64,000 nt of DNA from Stromatinia cepivora. Lineage: Eukaryota; Ascomycota; Leotiomycetes; Helotiales; Sclerotiniaceae. Of this stretch, positions 36,190 through 50,744 are shown one piece after another (position 1 is the first letter of the stretch; each line of letters starts with the position of its first letter). The notes beneath the pieces are model-generated. The model did not search any database and was not told where the DNA came from. It worked only from the letters and a program-made list of their open reading frames with translations. A program made the translations under genes and the position numbers. The stretch is from positions 1,240,001 to 1,304,000 of the forward strand of contig RCTD01000019.1 in the NCBI GenBank assembly GCA_014898415.1, written 5' to 3'.

Positions 36190-36880
36190 AACCTTCTCTT
36201 CCTGATCCTGAAAAGTTTAATAATAATTTTCAAAAATTCGATACTTAGTTTCCTTTGATTCGAATGAAATTATAAGTAGACAATATTGCAATCAGCGATT
36301 CTATAGCTCAATTTTATTATATTTATTTCAATCTCGAATCTTATATACAAATTATAATATTATTTCAGTTTTCTTTTCTTAATCAAAACGTTCCTTTAGA
36401 TTATATAATGATTCTGGATCAATTTATATACATTTATAACAATCCGAATAAAATTCAAGAAATCGAAGATAAGTTATTTATCTTCAAATAAGGAATCGAT
36501 TTTTTATATATTTATATTATGAAATTCGAAAGAACTTTTTACAAAACCAAAGATCAGAATTAATCCGATTCGAATAAAATCTCAATTTTTCGCAATAGAT
36601 TCAATGCTACTCTTAGAAATCGTTTTTCTCAACAATTTTCTCTTTCTTGCTCTTATCCCGACTTTGTTCAGATTATACAATAATTAATTGCTTGTACAAC
36701 GAATGGATTTTTTGTATCATTTTATTCTAATGAATCTAGAGTCCTATATATATTGCAGAATCCATTCTATTCTCGGAATTATGATTCAATGGATATTAGC
36801 AACCTTAATATCATTAATACCCTTAGCTCTTTTGATACCCAATTGGATAAGTCCAATTGTACTTTGATTTTATTTTATAT
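36190..36880 (+). pseudogene. Gag remnant of the pol-less LTR element
   Basis: From about 36,199 the + strand reads PDPEKFNNNFQKFDT, a stop, FPLIRMKL, a stop, VDNIAISDSIAQFYYIYF and NLES. This is the beginning of the retrotransposon Gag (capsid) domain of Ty3/Gypsy-type elements ('.P..F.G....L..FL..L...F', '..K......L.G.A'). Further residues FYKTKDQN, FRNRFNATLRNRFSQQF and DFVQIIQ continue the helical capsid. There are only a few stops, far fewer than elsewhere in the block. Confidence 0.6.
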
Positions 36881-37265
36881 ATAAATACTTGAGTTTTCTT
36901 CTTCTGAAAGAACTCTCTTGTGTAAGCAAAATAAATGTATATGATATAAAAGTATCTCCCATTAAATACAAACCTATCTGCTAAATCCGTATCAAGGAGT
37001 CTGAAATCGATAAGAGCCTATTCTGGCTATTATACTGACTACTGAACCCAAAAGCGACAATGATAAGGACCCAGAAGAGATAATCAATGACCGATATTTT
37101 GAAGATCGCTTGGAGGAGGCATATAATACAATGGATACATATTCGTTAACTGTAATGCAATCCACGCATCAGGCATTTTTATCAAAAGAAGATTAGTAAT
37201 CATTTTGTACTTAAATCATTCATTTAAAGCGAATTCAAGGCGAACTTTTCAGAAGAGAGGGGTAG

Positions 37266-37415
37266 TATCACGAGATACACATGATCGCGTCCGATCGGGC
37301 TAATACAGTACTAAGCTTCGAGCCGATCATATATATAGCTTTGTAGCACACTCTTTTTAGCTCTGTAGCTTTTAATTCTAAGGTTGATCTCTAAACGCTC
37401 GTTGGGTTCGTCACA
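37266..37415 (+). repeat. 3' LTR of the gag-only element (150 bp)
   Basis: It begins TATCACGAGATACACATGAT and ends GTTGGGTTCGTCACA, followed directly by CTTAT. Confidence 0.9.
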
Positions 37416-37420
37416 CTTAT

Positions 37421-38300
37421 TATCCGAAAACCCCTTCAAATTCAATAAAATTATTATCATTTAAATAAATAATGATTTCATTTATATCAATTAAAAAAGA
37501 CAATATACAAATTTACAATTCGTCAAAATACAATCAATCGATATTTATAATACAAAAAGCAAAATTCAAAAAAATACAACTCCAAAAAAACCAATATATT
37601 ATTCAATATACAAAAAGAGTTTATATTTCGATAATATATTAATTAAAAATATTATTCGCTTTTTCTTTTATTATCTAGATTATCAATCCCAAAAACGAAA
37701 ATGCGAAATTAATGAATAAAACAATTTAATAACAAATAAATAATTCAATCAAAAAACTGAAATTCGTATTATTCGATTTCGATTCATTGAAATTAATAGT
37801 ATTCATAAATGTATTATTTATTAATAATCGAAATCTATCCTTATAAATCGTATATATCATTGTATTAATGAATAAGAATAATAAAGTGAATCTAATTTAT
37901 TAATTATTTATCAAATATAAAAGAATTATTAGAAATATATTAACATTAGAATTTTATAATATAACCTTAGAATTCAATATTAATATAATATTCAAAAATA
38001 AAATCGGAGGTATATTATTAAAGCAAAAAGTATTATTAATTATATATATAAATTCGAAATTATTTTATAATTATCTTACAAAACTAGATTCAATTTGAAA
38101 GAAAAGATTGATGATCGATTTAATGGCTTTATAATAATTATATAAATGAAAAGAGATAATGGAAATCAAATAGATTAATAGAGAATCTAACCCTGTTAAT
38201 ACAATGATAAAGACAAAACTATATTAGGCTTTTAAAGATCTTATAAAGAATAATATAATCAAGGTTAAGATTATAAAATAAATAGAGAGATCAAAGTATA
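37421..38300 (+). pseudogene. RT end and RNase H remnant of Copia-1
   Basis: After the gag-only element the Copia-1 frame resumes. Near 38,075-38,260 the reading has TKLDSI, a stop, KKRLMIDLMAL, KEIMEIK, NRESNPVNTMIKTK and AFKDLIKNN. This corresponds to the end of a Copia RNase H ('.RL..D...LR........V.W....N.ADALTK'). The earlier part is strongly decayed. Confidence 0.6.
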
Positions 38301-38517
38301 ATAAAAAGAAAATAATATAAATATAGAAATCGAAGAATGAATACAAAATAAGAATTATTATAAGTATATATTTAATTATTGAATATATAATTATTTTATA
38401 TATAAATTAATTCGAATAAAGGAATAAAACGAAAGTTAGGATTAAAAAAAGTATTCATTTATCGAATATATATATTTCTAAAATATATAATATTTCGACT
38501 TTAAAAGAAATTGTTAA

Positions 38518-38697
38518 TATCAGAATATGAATTATATATATATTAATATTTGCATTAATACTTCGGCATATATTATTATATAGTTCTTCACCCTTTATAG
38601 ATTTTAGTTCTTTAGGCAAATCAAAACGTATTAAAAACCATAGAGTTCCATATATTCGTTGATAAGCTTCACTTCCCCGTATATAGTTATCCCGACA
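38518..38697 (+). repeat. Copia-1 3' LTR (180 bp)
   Basis: It begins TATCAGAATATGAATTATAT and ends TAGTTATCCCGACA. The left half is A/T-converted relative to the 5' LTR, while its right end is intact. The shared core (TAGTTCTTCACCCTTTATA, TTAGGCAAATCAAAA, GTTGATAAGCTTCA) makes the pairing certain. Confidence 0.8.
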
Positions 38698-39744
38698 GTT
38701 ATAAACAAAATATTGATTTCATTTCTTATAATATTTATTATATTATTAATAATATTAATATATATATATTATTTTAATAAAAGAAATTGAATAAATAAAT
38801 AAATAAAATATATAAACAAGATATAATAAACAAAAAGAATTCATAATAAATTGATTCGTTGAAAAATAAGATAATAATATTATTGAATATAATAATAAAA
38901 ATCTTTTTAAGAATATATGAGAATCACGACAAAGAATCGGCTAGTATTCGAATAACAATAGGTTTAGTTTTTAAAATAAGAGACTTCTCATTACTTTTTC
39001 TAATATTATTGAAGAAATCATATAATATATAGATGAAAACTCTTTAATCTAGTATAAAAACTCTTTTAATATCGGTCCGCTTTTGATTAACCTATGAAAT
39101 GCATTTGTATTCGTAATAGAATATATAATACTATTATCAAATTATTTAAAAATATAACAATAAATATAAGGATTATAATAAATATAATAACAAAAACCAT
39201 CTAAATATTATCAAATATATTAAAACTATCCAATAGATATTTCAATGAAAGAAAATAAATGTAGATTTAAATTAAATAGAATATATAGATCAGTTTTGTA
39301 ATAAATATAAAGAATAATGTATACAAATAAATATTATTTTCAAAAAAACATTTATATTATTAGATCTAATAATAAAATAAAATATAATCTATAAAATCAT
39401 TTCAAACTTTTTTATTGTTATCGAATTCCTCAATCTTAATAAATACGCTCTAAATAGATCAATCAATATCTTTATATTTGATAAGAAAAGAAAAGAAACC
39501 CTAATTCTATATATCTAAAAATAATTATAATCTTTGTTAAATTATAATAATATATTTCTTTCTTTTTTGTTTTTCCTTTGTTTTTTTCTTTATTGAATTA
39601 TCGATAACAGATTATACTACAAATACTTATCAATGTAATATAAGATATATTGTAAGCGTTATCTATACAATCTACTCTTTAAATAGTGTAGTATATAGAA
39701 TAAGAATAAAACAACTTTTATAACCTTTACAAAATATATCCATA
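38698..39744. other. AT-rich spacer between Copia-1 and the Tc1/mariner element
   Basis: Short less-mutated words occur near 39,070-39,110 (TCGGTCCGCTTTTGATTAAC). I see no gene, paired repeat or motif. Confidence 0.5.
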
Positions 39745-41123
39745 CAGTAACCGTGCATTTATATTACCCCAAAACCTTAAAAACGCGTAAATTTCATGAA
39801 TTGAATTTCAACTCTTTTTATTATTTATTCATCAATAATATTACAATATATTTTCAGAATTTCGAATATTGAAAAAGAGTTAATTTTTAAATATTTTATT
39901 TTATATTTATATAATAAAATTGTTAATAAAGTTTTCAATAGTTTTAATCCTTATTATATTGTAATTGATCTTAATTTCGAAATATAAATTGTTTATTATA
40001 TTCTACAACAAAATATATCATATAATGAAAAAATGAATCTATTTTATATTTCTCGAATTAGATTTTATATAGAAAGAGAGGAATATATATTAATTTAATA
40101 TATTCGATTATATTTAAAATCAATTTATATATAAATAAAAGTAATTATAAATCTTAAATATAATATTTTTATTATTAAAAAGATTTTAAAGATTTATGGA
40201 ATTATTAATTAGAAATATAAAAAGTAGTTGGAATTTATTTAGGTATATATGTTTAAATAGTTTATATAGTGTTTAATATATAGGGGATTGATAATAAAGG
40301 AATAGGGATTAATTATATAAAATAATAAATGTTTTGTAAAATAAGGGTAAAATAAAAGAGAAGAATAGTATTTTTATATTCCCATTTAGAAATAGGAATC
40401 TAGAATGATTCAAATATATAATATGAATAAAAATATAAAAATAATAATTTAGAAAGGCTTTTGGAATCTTGAAAGGAATAATTTATATATAATAAATAGA
40501 GATTTTGAAAATAAGAAATATAAATATAATACTAATTTATATTTTAAGGTCTTTGATACTAAAATAAACTCTATTTTTAAAAGGTTAAATCCAAAATATA
40601 AATTTATATAGGATAATATTTTTATTTATTATATTTATAAGATATAGGATTAATTTTAAAAGAAAGGGATTTTAGTATTAAAGGATTGGCTTTTTTATTT
40701 CCCTGATTTTAATTTTATTAAATATATTTGATAAATTTTAAAAATAAAATTATATAAAATGTTTTTTGATATTATAATCAATAAAAATGAACCGGAATAT
40801 ATTAAATAAAAATTAAAGAGTTATTTATAAGTAATTTGGGATATATTAAATCAAAAATTATTCGATAAATTAAAGGCAAATATATTTAATAGAATCGAAG
40901 TTTGTATTACAGTAAAAAATTGGTATACAAAATATTGATTAATTGTGGAGCAATAAGGATTTGAATTTTTTTTGAGGAATAGTATAGATATAAAACTTCA
41001 ATATATTCAAATTTTAGATTATAATAATTAATAATTGATTTTATAATTAAATTAAAAAATAGATATTGAATATATAGAAAGACTGAAATTAGATTATAGG
41101 GTAATATAAGTTGACTAGTACTG
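39745..41123 (+). mobile_element. Tc1/mariner DNA transposon, complete ends, dead
   Basis: The left end reads CAGTAACCGTGCATTTATAT and then TACCCC; the right end, read on the minus strand, reads CAGTACTAGTCAACTTATAT and then TACCCT. The two match in most of the first 27 bases. TA flanks both sides (39,743-39,744 and 41,124-41,125), the target duplication of this superfamily. The length of 1,379 bp is usual for Tc1-like elements. A + strand transposase remnant lies inside, with stops and a frameshift. Confidence 0.75.
40000..40945 (+). pseudogene. Tc1/mariner transposase remnant (DDE_3 type)
   Basis: The + strand reading has a DN pair at 40,611-40,616 (the second catalytic Asp) and IYYIYKI. 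After a one-base length change in a T-run come KKGILVLKDWLFYFPDFNFI and KYI, at 40,660-40,730. This is the hallmark '.W...SPDLNPIE' block of Tc1-like transposases; the catalytic Glu reads Lys (codon 40,720-40,722), as a single G-to-A change gives. KLKSYL, IWDILNQKLFDKL and AKNWYTKY-like residues complete the C-terminus by about 40,935. The catalytic change, the stops and the frameshift make it inactive. Confidence 0.7.
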
Positions 41124-41125
41124 TA

Positions 41126-42233
41126 TAGTTATTATATAGAAATATTAATAATTTTAATTATTTTATTATTGAATTAAGATCTTCAAAATCAATAATTTAT
41201 CTTTTATAATTTCTTTTTTTTAATTTATTAATAAAATCATTTTTTTGATTTTCAATTTTTTTTAAAGATAATTCTTTAAAATCTTTAATATTATTAATAA
41301 TAATCCTTCTATTTCCTTTTTTTCTTATTTAATATCAATAAAAGAAATAATTTTATATATTATTTTAATTTTCTTTACCTTTTTTAAAAATATAAAACAC
41401 TTTTCATATAACAATTTCACTTTCTTATAAAAAGAATTGGATTTTATTAATAATTTCAAGATTTTATAAAGATTTACACACTTTTTCATTAATAATATTC
41501 TTTTTATTTATTATATATTTTATTTATTGAATTGTTTTTTAAATTCTTTAAAATATCCAAGAAAATATTTTTCTTGAATTTTGAATTATTAATTAAATTA
41601 GAATATTCAAATAATAGATGTCTTTATTATATTCTTTATTTATTTATTAATATTATTATTATTATAAATCACTTTTTATTTAGAATATTCAAAAATATAA
41701 AAATATCTAATAGTTTTAATTTTTGAAATATTAATTAAAAAAGTATTTCGAGTTTTCGAAAAATACTATTGATGATTATTTTTATAATATTTCTTCTTTC
41801 GAAGATTTAATATATTTTCTTTGTTTAATATTTTTCCCTTTTAGAATATATAATAATAAATCAATTTCCAATATTATTCTTCATATTGAATAATATCTTA
41901 TCAAAATTTCATCTAAAATTAGATTATTTTTTTATTTATTAAAATTCTTTTAATTATTTTATTTATCAAAGTTTATAAAAACAATATTTAATTAATTAAA
42001 ATTTATATTCATAATAAAATTGAATTTGAATATATTAAATTCAATATATTTTTTTGTAATTTATTTTATTTATTATATATTCTATTTATATAATTTTCAA
42101 TAAATTTTATTGATTAATAAATATAAATATATTTATATAAAATATTATCGATAAATAAAGTATTAAGGAGTATTGAATTCAATTGAATTAATTGTTATTT
42201 AATTAATTTTCTAAAGAAATTTGATTTTCAAAA
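41126..42233. other. AT-rich DNA between the transposon and the minisatellite
   Basis: A 64-codon open stretch on the + strand (41,532-41,726) is made almost only of Phe, Ile, Asn, Lys, Tyr and Leu and resembles nothing I know. I treat it as chance. No repeat partner is visible in the window. Confidence 0.5.
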
Positions 42234-42332
42234 GATTTGAATGATTTGAATGATTTGAATGATTTGAATGATTTGAATGATTTGAATGATTTGAATGATT
42301 TGAATGATTTGAATGATTTGAATGATTTGAAT
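42234..42332. repeat. Minisatellite (GATTTGAAT) x 11
   Basis: Eleven uninterrupted perfect copies of the 9-bp unit GATTTGAAT span 99 bp. In one frame it would encode Asp-Leu-Asn repeats, but no gene extends from it. A related imperfect run (TTATTTGAA units) lies at about 42,445-42,478. The array sits 300 bp inside the AT-rich side of the composition boundary. Confidence 0.95.
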
Positions 42333-42861
42333 GATTGAATTAAAGAATATCTTTCTGGGGAATCAAATTAATTTTTTTTATTTAATTGGATAGATTTAAT
42401 TGAAAAATTAATATTTATATTGATAATATTGATAATATTATTTTAATTATTTGAATTATTTGAATTATTTGAATTATTTTATTGGAATCTATAATATTTT
42501 TTGATTCAAAAAATCTTCGAAATTTGATTATCGAATATTATTCTTTTCATGAATCATTAATCAAATTAGTTTTTTTTAGTATGATTTTGATCAAGATTAT
42601 AAATTTGTATATTTGTTTATAAATCTATAATCAGGCCGGCAAATCGTAAATTTCTGTGAACTGGCCACCGAACGGGCTCTAAGAGGCCTAGACATAGGAA
42701 GCTCGCCATTGAACAAATATGATATTATCACGACGCCATAAATATTTGAAGAAAAGAAAGACCCCCCGGGCCTGAAATTGGGTGCGTGTAAAGGTTGTAA
42801 TTTTCTCTGGTGATAGATATGTTGGGGGATTCGCTGTGGCGGTGGGGTTCAGATATAAAAA

Positions 42862-43119
42862 TTGAATGAAAAAGTTCGAGGAGCTATAATGGAACTAGTT
42901 GATATTGAATTGGGCAATCATTTGTCAATATCGACCACGTACTCCGCTCAAAGATCTAGATATCCACCAGCCCAAGACCGGGCTGTTGAGCTCACTGGCA
43001 TGTCCGAGGTTGATGACGGCCAGAAAAAAAGACTAGCAGCCTTTCATTCGGAGAAAGCTAAAAGACCGGAGAAAATCATCCACATCTTCTCCAAGTCATC
43101 TCTATATGATGGAGGATGA
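42862..43119 (+). CDS. Hypothetical 85-residue ORF next to the AT boundary (doubtful)
   Basis: The frame opens MNEKVRGAIMELVDIELGN and ends with FSKSSLYDGG. Its composition is normal for a soluble protein (mixed charge, no low-complexity run, unlike the AT-block frames), but I recognise no family. It could be a small gene, an exon of something truncated by the neighbouring repeats, an upstream ORF in a long ARO1 leader, or chance. There is no clear intron signal or TATA element to decide. Confidence 0.2.
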   Translation: MNEKVRGAIMELVDIELGNHLSISTTYSAQRSRYPPAQDRAVELTGMSEVDDGQKKRLAAFHSEKAKRPEKIIHIFSKSSLYDGG

Positions 43120-43564
43120 AAACAGTTACCCTCGGAGATGTTGGAAAAGTAATAGATACGTATACAGAGTTGTGGTCTTAGAATGTGCTACTTGTACTTG
43201 GGTTGCTGAGGTGTGCTTATGAAGATGACGGAAGCACAGAACTCAGAGAGAGCAGAGAGCAGAGTAAGTAACAAGTTCTTTTATTTGATTCCTCTAAATC
43301 AACTAGGTAATCTGTACTTGTATTGTATTGTAAATTCACAGCTTATGTTGAGTGATACCGTTCTATTCCAATATCAATTACTGCTACGTATTTATAACTT
43401 ACGAATTACGGAGTACTTCATGTATTTCTCAAAATCCCTGTCAAAAAAAAGTTTCGGATCCGGATCAACCTTATTCACTCACTGTAGAAGTCCAATATCT
43501 TCAATACCTTTCCCCACGGTTTCTCCATTTTCCATTACTTCTTACTACAAGTGATCAATCATAA

Positions 43565-48467
<4,903 letters not shown>

Positions 48468-50744
48468 AATGAAAAGGGTTTGGATATCTACCTACCTGGT
48501 ATCTTTATCTGTATCAATGATTAAATGAGAGATGAATGCATGCCATGGTATGGTTTATAAGGATTATCGAAAAATAAAATTAGATAGCAATTGCTTCAAT
48601 ATGGCATGAAAAGTTATTCTTTTTATATCCCTTTATATCTGTTTGTATGATTCTTTTATATATAGTGATCATCAATCAAGTCTTACATCTTATTCAGTCC
48701 AGTAGAGATATAGTATATGAACGAACAAGTAGTTGAAGTTTATCTTTCCTCTTGGAGAAGATTCATGGTTTTATTCCGGTAGCAATGAAATGAATTGAAT
48801 TGTATAGTAATATAATATGATATGATATAATATCAGAGATCCTCAATACAACAACTAGAATCCCCAAAGCCAAAGCCAAACCTCACAATCAAAACCTCAA
48901 AATACTTCAAAAACATTCTGCACAATATTCTGCATTCATGATATTTATTCATAATATACAATATTAAATTACTACCAACTCGAGTACAAAGCATCTAAAA
49001 TCTAAGTTATTTTTTGTATTCCCCATCCCATCATGATAGTATCGAAGTCATGAAATGAAATAAAGTGAGACATTGAGTTGTGTTCATAATACATTCCTTC
49101 CATTCTATCATCCATGCATCCATCCATTGTACAATATTTTGTTCCGAGAGAGAAAGGAAAAGAAAAGAGATATGAATACAACAGACAGGGGGATAACATG
49201 ATGATACAGATGCAATTTAGTTTTCCTAGTCCAAGGATACTTCAAGTGCAGGGCGGTTTGGTGATAACACACCGAGAGATACCAAGGAGAAGGAGAGAGG
49301 AAAAAGGAAAGAGGAAAAAAGTGATTAAAGAAAATGAAATGTTTTGACAACTACAGTATTGACAGGGAACCAGCTAGTCAGATCTGACTATCCCATGCTG
49401 ATGCCATCCCAATCCCAAACCCGAACCCGAACCCGCTAAGAATCAAAACATAAATTCCGTACCCATTTTTCCCAATGCTGGATTTATTAGAATTCCATAA
49501 AACGACTCCAAAAATTCAACAAACAGAAAACGGCAAAACCCTGAAAACCCTGAAAACCCATCATGGGTCATGACGCTTTTCATTTCATAATGGCATAACT
49601 CCATGTTGTGTTTGCGTGACACTCTAAGTGTGTAAAGTGTCAACCATCCTCGCATCGATGATGTCATGCGAATGATTGTGTCTCACGAACCCGAAATATT
49701 GGCAAGGGGATAAATTGTGTGAAATTGTGCCAGTCCCGTCCGTGCTTTCGAACACAAAGTAGCGAGTGCACAGTACCCACAATTATGCGGAGACCAAAAA
49801 AAACCCTTCGTGCATCATTAGTGCACATAGATGATGAAAGGTTCATCTACTTTTGACAAGAGAAGAATCATGGAACATGGTTCGTCGGAATTCTAGGGAA
49901 CTCAGCCCGGTTTAACCAAATTTTTTTTTTTTTCAGGAATTGGGCGTGGTCCGAAAATAACCACAACCACAACCAAGAACCAGGAAAAAAAAAGGAGTTG
50001 AGGAGTTTTGCAATTGGCAATTTGTTCTTAGAAAGGATGATAATATAAAAAATATTTAATCGTCCAATCATACACACTCCGTTAATTCAATTTTCATTCC
50101 AAATCCAATCCGGACTCATAGATTTTCCAAAGTCCAATACAATCCAGCCCATGTTACCGTATGTTGATCATGATGCATAATGCTGGGGTCTTGGCTTTTA
50201 GCTTGGAGGGGTAAGAGTCGATTCGATTGAGTTGAGAGTGGAGAGAGTAAAACCTAATGGGGTGGGGTGACTTTTGCTTCGCTTGGGTCACAAATCAATT
50301 GATTTGATTTGCTCGTGAGATTGACTGACTGATTGTGTGACGGAATCGACCGATGATCTATTTTCAATTTCTCTCCTCATACCATACCATACTTAAATCA
50401 TCAATTTTGATGTAGATGATTTAAATGATGAATGATGGATGATGAGTAATGAGCGATGGATTCTTAGATGGATGAAATTGAAATTGAATGACTGCAGTGA
50501 TGACTCAACTCATTTTCATTTTCATGGAAATGAAGGAAGGAAGGAAAGGAGGGAGGATCGAATGAATGAATAGATAAATAAACGCTATCATAATAATATG
50601 AAAATAATTGATTTTTTCAATCAATCAATCATTTTTCATAAGAATTAATTGATATAACGCTGATCATCCATTGCATTCCCTCTAAATCCATCTTCCCCTT
50701 ATCGAATTTTGATGCATGCCATTCTTTCAATAAAATATGGAGTT
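48468..50744. other. Intergenic region between ARO1 and the zinc-finger gene (convergent 3' ends)
   Basis: ARO1 (+) and the zinc-finger gene (-) converge here, so this 2.3 kb holds two 3' untranslated regions. It has several A/T-rich and short simple-sequence patches (for example ATGATGGATGATG near 50,410-50,460 and three AACCCG units at 49,418-49,435). A perfect TGACTCA lies at 50,501-50,507 but on the 3' side of both genes. The open stretches on either strand are short and unrecognised. Confidence 0.6.

Larger units (their letters stand above)
35744..37415 (+). mobile_element. Gag-only (pol-less) LTR element, 1.67 kb, nested in Copia-1
   Basis: Two 150-bp LTRs (35,744-35,893 and 37,266-37,415) in the same orientation, ends TGTCACG...GTCACA, are flanked by the exact 5-bp duplication CTTAT (35,739-35,743 and 37,416-37,420). 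The LTRs differ at about 13 positions, all transitions. The 1.37-kb interior is too short for pol and holds a gag-like remnant. A purine tract (AGAAGAGAGGGG, about 37,252-37,263) precedes the 3' LTR. It is much less AT-converted than its neighbours. It is a non-autonomous element that would depend on a full-length relative's enzymes. Confidence 0.85.
24890..38697 (+). mobile_element. Copia-1: Ty1/Copia retrotransposon split by two nested LTR elements
   Basis: A 180-bp LTR at 24,890-25,069 pairs with one at 38,518-38,697 in the same orientation; the ends combine to TGTCGG...CCGACA, perfect inverted ends. Between them, + strand remnants run gag (about 25,870), protease (27,857), integrase (28,440-29,250) and RT (29,520-29,804). 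RT resumes at 35,294-35,738 after Copia-2, and the polyprotein resumes at 37,421-38,300 (RNase H) after the gag-only element. Removing the two insertions and one duplicated target copy each leaves about 6.65 kb, a normal Copia size. Outer flanks are ATAAT and GTTAT, not a convincing duplication. Integrase before RT identifies the Copia superfamily. Confidence 0.8.

Noticed and set aside
24885..38702. ATAAT and GTTAT flanks as the Copia-1 target-site duplication
   Set aside because: Only three of five bases agree and one difference is a transversion, which RIP does not explain.
42234..42332. Minisatellite as a CRISPR array
   Set aside because: The 9-bp units are directly adjacent with no spacers, and the genome is eukaryotic.
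49418..49435. AACCCG repeats as telomeric sequence
   Set aside because: There are only three units and they are not TTAGGG-type; the stretch is inside ordinary intergenic DNA.
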